From positions 1,222,801 to 1,286,800 of the forward strand of contig CAUYUJ010021170.1 of the NCBI GenBank assembly GCA_963575745.1: DNA of 64,000 bases, given 5' to 3'. Below, piece by piece: positions 58,110 through 64,000 of this stretch. The translations under genes were made by a program, and so were the position numbers. The first letter of the stretch is position 1. Each line of letters begins with the position of its first letter. This DNA comes from Prorocentrum cordatum (Eukaryota > Sar > Dinophyceae > Prorocentrales > Prorocentraceae). The notes beneath the pieces were generated by a model, which had not been told where the DNA came from, made no database searches, and worked only from the letters and a program-made list of their open reading frames with translations.

Positions 58110-58900
58110 TTTGAGGGCATTCACTGGGGCCGGATGTGAAGCTCCTGGCGGGGTATGGTGGCAAGATCGGTGCGAAGGTGTGCGGACATTTCGGGGGGCG
58201 GGATGCAAGCGCGCCCGCTGGTGCCGTAGATGCGGCTCCATGTGGGCCACGATCCGTATGATAGGCGTACCGAAATGGGGGGGGGGGGGCGTGTGTGGGA
58301 GTTCGAACTAAGGCCGTAGGTGGAGCTGCTTCTGGGGGCACGAAACGGATGAAGGGTACACGGAAATGCGCGGGGGGCGGCATGCGTTCGCGCCCACTGG
58401 AGCCCTAGGTGGAGCTCCCTGTGGGGCACGTTCCGCGCGAAGGTTCGCGCAGCGGGATACGAACTTCCCTCCGGGGACATAGGTGAAGCTCCCAATTGGG
58501 CACGATCTACGTCAGGGGTGTGCCGAAATGGGCGCGACGCGGCATGCGGACTCTCCCACTGCAGCCGTACGTGGAGCTCCCTGTGGGGCACGATCCACGT
58601 AAGGGTGTGCCGACATGGGCGCGCCGCGGCACGCGGACTCTCCAACTGGGACCGTGGATGAAGCTCCCTGTGTGACACGATCCGCGCGAGGGGTGTGCCG
58701 AAATGGAGCACCCCGACCTCCCCAGTGGGGCGCGATCCGCGTGAAGGGCGTGCCACAGTGGGGGCGACGCGGCATGCGAGCACCTCCAGGCGGGCCACGA
58801 GCCGCGCGAGGGGTGCGCGAAAGTGGGGCGCGCCTCGGCACGCAGGCACCTCCCGCTGGGGCCGCAGGTGGAGCTCCCAGTGGGGCAGCACGGTCCCTGC
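58110..58900. repeat. 86-bp minisatellite, about nine divergent copies
   Basis: The phrase GTGGAGCTCCCTGTGGGGCA followed by CGATCCGCG and GGTGTGCCGAAATGGG recurs with divergence near 58141, 58234, 58328, 58413, 58485, 58573, 58661, then with shorter spacing (about 64 bp) near 58720, 58785 and 58850. Minus-strand frames carrying repeated APLGAPP/TGSSTYG strings follow the repeat. It runs directly into (GAG)n. Confidence 0.8.
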
Positions 58901-58938
58901 GAGGGGGGGGCTGGAATGGGCGGGGGAGGAGCGGAGGA

Positions 58939-59165
58939 GGGGAATGACGAGGAAGAGGAGGAGGAGGAGGAGGAGGAGGAGGGGGAGGAGGAGGAGGAGG
59001 AGGGGGAGGAGGATGGGGAGGAGGAGGAGGAGGAGGATGGGGAGGAGGAGGAGGAGGAGGAGGAGGAGGAGGAGGAGAAGGAGGACGAGGAGGAGGAGGA
59101 AGGTGAGGAAAAGGAGGAGGAGGAGGAGGCGGAGGGGGGGAGGAGGGGGAGGAGGAGGGAGGAGA
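58939..59165. repeat. (GAG)n microsatellite field
   Basis: GAG/GGA triplets with scattered GAT, GAC and GGG variants. Poly-Glu/Arg (plus) and Ser/Leu/Pro (minus) frames are repeat products. Confidence 0.93.
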
Positions 59166-60062
59166 CGCGTGGCGCTGCGGATTGAAAGCAAAGATCCCCA
59201 ACAATACAAGAGGATTTGGGAAACACAACGAAAGCACACATCTTGAACGATCGCGGCTTCCCGATAGCGCAAATCGTTCGGCATCGGCGGATTCAGGGTC
59301 ACCAATAGCGTTCAACTTTGAAACTTTGCCAGGGTCGCCGCCGCGTCAACGCTGCACGAACCTACCGTAAGATTGCACAAACTGGGCGCTCGGAAGAGTC
59401 CGCTGCAGCTGGGATAAGAGACAAGGGGGCCAGCGAGGTTCACGGGCATGCAAAGTATTCCACGACACGTCGAAAGCCGGCCCCCCCCCCCCGCTGACCC
59501 CCAACATTGATTCCAAGCACCCGGCGAACTGGACCCCCTCCCCGCTTCCACACAGACCTCCCGCCTCCCTCCCCCTCCCCTTCCTCCGGCGCTAAGGGGG
59601 CCCCCCCCGCGCAAGGAGGCGTGGTCGGGGGGCCAAGACCCCCGCTCCCCCCCTGTCGCCGGTCGCCGCCGTCGTTTGCCGACACCACGGGGGACGGGGT
59701 CACCGTCGTCGTTTGCCGGCGCCAGGCGAACGTCGCCTCCACCCCATGGCTCCCAAGCCGCGAATCCATCAACGAGGGGCCGGTCGCACAACGCGAAGCG
59801 TTTTCGATTCACAACAGCCAAGGCGACCTGGCAAGACACCATTAGCACTGCTGGGGACTGGGAGTATACCGTTACCTGCTTTCCATATGCAAGCGCGTGC
59901 CGAATTGTTGTCGGGCGCGGAGGCGGATACCGACCGCCTGAGCCACAAACGGCTACACGACACGGCGGGGGGGGAGAACATTACCATCTTGCTCTCCCCC
60001 AAATTGTCCCCGATTGTTGCTCTGGCCTGGCACTATCCCCTGGATCATCACTGCTCGAATGA
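59166..60062. other. unique stretch with C-rich middle, nothing recognised
   Basis: 59460-59690 is strongly C-rich (CCCCCTCCCC-type). The duplicate phrase CCGCCGTCGTTTGCCG/CACCGTCGTCGTTTGCCG occurs at about 59665 and 59705. No domain or RNA gene seen. Confidence 0.45.
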
Positions 60063-60210
60063 GGGATCGACTACAGAATCGACTGACCCCAAACTTGATT
60101 CCCTCGCCGAGACTACGCAACATGCGTAGCACGTTGGATAAGTCCTACGCGCTGCTCGTAGACCCGACGGGAAACATCAGTTTTGGACCAGGAATTCTGT
60201 AGTCGATCCC
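60063..60210. mobile_element. palindromic element with GGGATCGAC ends, copy 2
   Basis: 148 bp with terminal inverted repeats beginning GGGATCGACTACAGAAT on both strands; about 45 bp per arm, with the inner part (CCAAACTTGATTCCCTCG versus CCAAAACTGATGTTTCCC) imperfect. It shares the end sequence and general arm plan with the element at 57624-57781, 2.3 kb away. No ORF; no clear target-site duplication. Confidence 0.7.
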
Positions 60211-61145
60211 CCAATCGACCTGCACTCATGAGCTCGGAGCACGTGGTGGCAACGAGCCACGGCAGCACGCTGCGGCAACGGGCGAACAAAAAGGGGCCCA
60301 GCCGTGGCCACACGACTTGGCCACGGTCCACGGGCACCGCGTGATGCATCCGACCCCGCAGGGCCTCCGCTCTCGGAGAAGCTCCAGGGGCTCTCGGCCC
60401 ATCCTCTGTCGCGTGGGCACCGCGAAACGGGCGGTGTCCTGCGGGAGGCCCTGGGCCCGAAAACGGGCGGGAGCTCACTACCTCAAACAAGCGCGTTCCA
60501 CGACCCGCAAAGTAATGTGCTCGCAAATGGCCCGGATCCGCCGCGGAGGATGTACGATCCATTGCATATGGGAAGACGTGCTTTCGTTCGGACGTTTGCG
60601 AGTAGGCACTTTGCGAGTAGCGGAACGCGCTCGGTGATACGCTGAACGCCCGCGCCGGCATCATCGCCGCCGCGTCGACGCAGCGCGAGGCTGCCAGACG
60701 GCAACGGTCCAGGGGGGAGGAGTGCGGACCACTCGACAGAGGTCAGCGTACGCAAACAGGAAGTAGGAGGGCAGTTAGGGTGGATTGGATGTCGGCCCGC
60801 CCCTGGAAAACAAGGAAGGTGAAAGGAAGCCAAATCGGCAGTTGAAGTGAGACGGGCTCAGCGTGTCCAGACATATCTATTTTGAGGGAACGGCGTGCCA
60901 CCGTAGAGTCAAAAACCATAGTGAGGGCGCAAGGTGAGGACGCAAGGCGCAAGGCCCTTGGACATCCCCCTGGAAGCAACTCTAGATTACATGACTACTG
61001 GTGGGCCGACGAGGCAAGGATGCAATACTGGCGCGTGAGGCACTACATACCATGGGCTTTCACTGTACCTGAGCGAACCAAAATCATTGAACGTCCATGC
61101 CGGCGTCGCCGACGCGACGGCGCGGCGCCGCGTGCCCCGCACGAC
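60211..61145. other. unique stretch, nothing recognised
   Basis: Moderate GC, non-repetitive. Open frames of up to about 115 codons exist on both strands but overlap one another and carry no domain I know. Confidence 0.45.
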
Positions 61146-61149
61146 CTCT

Positions 61150-62470
<1,321 letters not shown>

Positions 62471-64000
62471 GGGAGGTGAAAGAAGGAGGGAGTAGGGAGA
62501 AGGGGCATGGGGATGAGGGGCGACGGAGGTATGGAGGAAGAACAAAACTATCGCAGATCGGCGCGGAATCCCGAACGGGTATGTTTACTCAGCCTGTTCT
62601 TCTTGGAAGGGGAGGGAGGGGGGAAGGCGGAGGTCCGTTGCTCAGTTCGCCCTGGGGGGCTTGTGATGGCGGACCCGCGGGGCACAGGGTCTACTCGCCG
62701 CCCCCCCCTGGGAGGCGGGCGCCCAGCCATGTAGCCAGCCCTGGCGCACAGCTCCACCAGTTGGAGGAGCGCCGGGGCCACAGGCGCTGGGGGCGGACGA
62801 GGTGAAGTCTGAGGAGGCCACTTCGTGGAGGTCTTCGCCGGAAAGATTTGAAAGGTTATCAAGCCCGATTCTGTCACTGAGACAGATAGGGCTGGGCGAA
62901 GCCCAAGGTAAGGTCGGATTCAACGGGATGGGAATGCGCTGGATTTGACCAGTTTTCGACGACGGAAGCACCAGTTCCGATTCTGAATCGAATCTCCCAG
63001 GAGTTGCACCCTAAAGGGGTCGCGCCTCGGGGCGGAGGCATCGAGAGCAGTGCGAGGCGGCGGCGCAGCCCCGAGGCATGATACCATAACCGCCGAGGGG
63101 GGGGGCCTCTGGCCCAGCCTGGCGACCCCGCCCTCGCAGCCTCGCCGCCTCCGGGAGCGCAGCTGACCGCTCAGCAGCTCGCCACGCCGCGGCCACGGCA
63201 GGGGGACGTGGCGAGCCTGTCGCGCCGAAGCGCGGTGGGCCAGGACCTGCGGAGCGACACGCTGTCCAAAGAAGCTCCCGGCCGCATGGGCACAACCCCG
63301 CCTTGGACGACGAAGGTGCCTGGGCTGGAGGCCCGGCCCGCCGGGGCGGCTCCTCCGCGGGGAGCCGAGGAGCAGCAACGGGCCGCGCCCGCAGGGAAGA
63401 GGAGGCGGCCCGGAGGCTGCCCGGCCCGGCCTCGGCGCAGGCCCGCGTGCGAGGCACGGCGGGCCCGGGCACTGCCCGCGCCGAGCGCAGCAAATAGGCT
63501 GGCTCCGTGAGCGGCGGCCCGAGGGGGCCAAGGCTGCGGCCAACGCTGCGGCGGGACGCGCCCGGGGCGCGAGTCTTTGGAGGCACGGGTGGGCGGGCGA
63601 GCCCAGAGCAGGGGGGGGGGCCCGCGGGCGGCGGAGCGCGCTCAGCCTCTGAGAGCAAGAGCACGGCGAGGGGTGTGTGGGCCGATCTCGGCCTCCGGGG
63701 GCCGTGGCCTGGCCCAGGGGCCGGCCCGCGGGAGCAGGCAGGGGGGGCCAGATCGAGTCGAGCAGTTGGATCGGCGACCGAGAAGTGGAGCGTAGCGGCC
63801 AGAATCGGCAGCCAAGTCGGGAGAAGTCGGATCGGCAGAAGTCGGCAGACCATGTGAGGCCCGCGCTGAGACATCGGAACCCAGATCGGAAGCCCAAGCC
63901 GAACGGAATCGGAACCGGAAACCATCGAATGCGCATCGGTTTGGAAGAGCGCTGGGGCCGCACCAACAACCGCACGGACCCCACCGTTACTCGGACCCCC
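62471..64000. other. GC-rich right end, no secure gene
   Basis: Frames on both strands are open for up to 350 codons because of GC content. A plus-strand frame (63208-63510, LSRRSAVGQDLRSDTLSKEA at its start) and the overlapping minus-strand frames are equally plausible or implausible. 63760-63920 is rich in GGATCGGCAGAAGTCGG-type short repeats. G tracts occur at 63099-63107 and 63611-63620. I name no gene. Confidence 0.4.

Noticed and set aside
58300-58320. GAGTTCGAACTAAGG as a tRNA T-loop
   Set aside because: No acceptor stem, D-arm or anticodon arm could be fitted around it; it is part of the 86-bp minisatellite.

Overview
The window looks like nuclear DNA of a dinoflagellate. No single gene proves this, but two near-matches to the 22-nt dinoflagellate spliced leader (SL) lie at the 5' ends of retroelement-like sequences (minus strand 37086-37107, 21 of 22 positions; plus strand 25562-25583, 20 of 22). 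Genes are very sparse, GC is high over most of the right two thirds, microsatellites and degenerate GC-rich repeats are everywhere, and the recognisable proteins are non-LTR reverse transcriptases. Genus cannot be decided from the sequence alone. There are no prokaryotic features, no CRISPR array, and no tRNA or rRNA that I could recognise.

Layout. 1-0.9 kb is a CAT/ATC trinucleotide field. 1.97-20.5 kb is a large higher-order satellite: eight units of about 2.05-2.54 kb, each with the same module order (junction module, GTGAG-rich stretch, conserved 60-bp module, CTC/CAT microsatellite, 4-6 monomers of about 152 bp, GATGAGTGAGTCTGA stretch). Units 3+4 and 5+6 form a duplicated dimer of about 4.7 kb. 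20.5-25.5 kb is mostly non-coding, with an 84-bp minisatellite, degenerate CCCAAGA-type repeats and a 189-bp foldback element.

25.56-28.3 kb (plus) is a decayed retroelement ORF1-like sequence that begins at an SL relict and carries a RanBP2-like zinc finger. 28.4-37.1 kb (minus) is a long LINE-like element: SL relict, ORF1, an ORF2 broken by several frameshifts (AP endonuclease, reverse transcriptase, zinc knuckle, RNase H), then two further 3' ORFs. Both ends sit in (CT)n microsatellite. 39.0-39.6 kb is degenerate repeat. 40.2-43.7 kb is GC-rich with long G tracts and no recognised gene. 43.7-52.5 kb (minus) holds coding-like debris, including a second, much older dinoflagellate-type LINE whose RT has lost its catalytic aspartates, plus an ORF1-like pseudogene.

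52.8-55.0 kb (minus) is the best candidate for a cellular gene: a Pro/Thr-rich protein with a VWD-like NDPH...FD domain, apparently split by introns. 55.0-55.8 kb is a (GT/GC)n array. 56.1-59.2 kb is a succession of degenerate satellites ending in (GAG)n. Two copies of a short palindromic element with GGGATCGAC ends lie at 57.6 and 60.1 kb. 61.1-62.5 kb is a compound CTC/GAC/GGC trinucleotide field, and the right end is GC-rich with no secure gene.

No operon-like or pathway relationship exists between genes here. The story is retroelement insertion, SL-capped cDNA reintegration and satellite expansion. All coordinates of decayed elements are approximate, and similarity claims rest on motif reading, not on searches.
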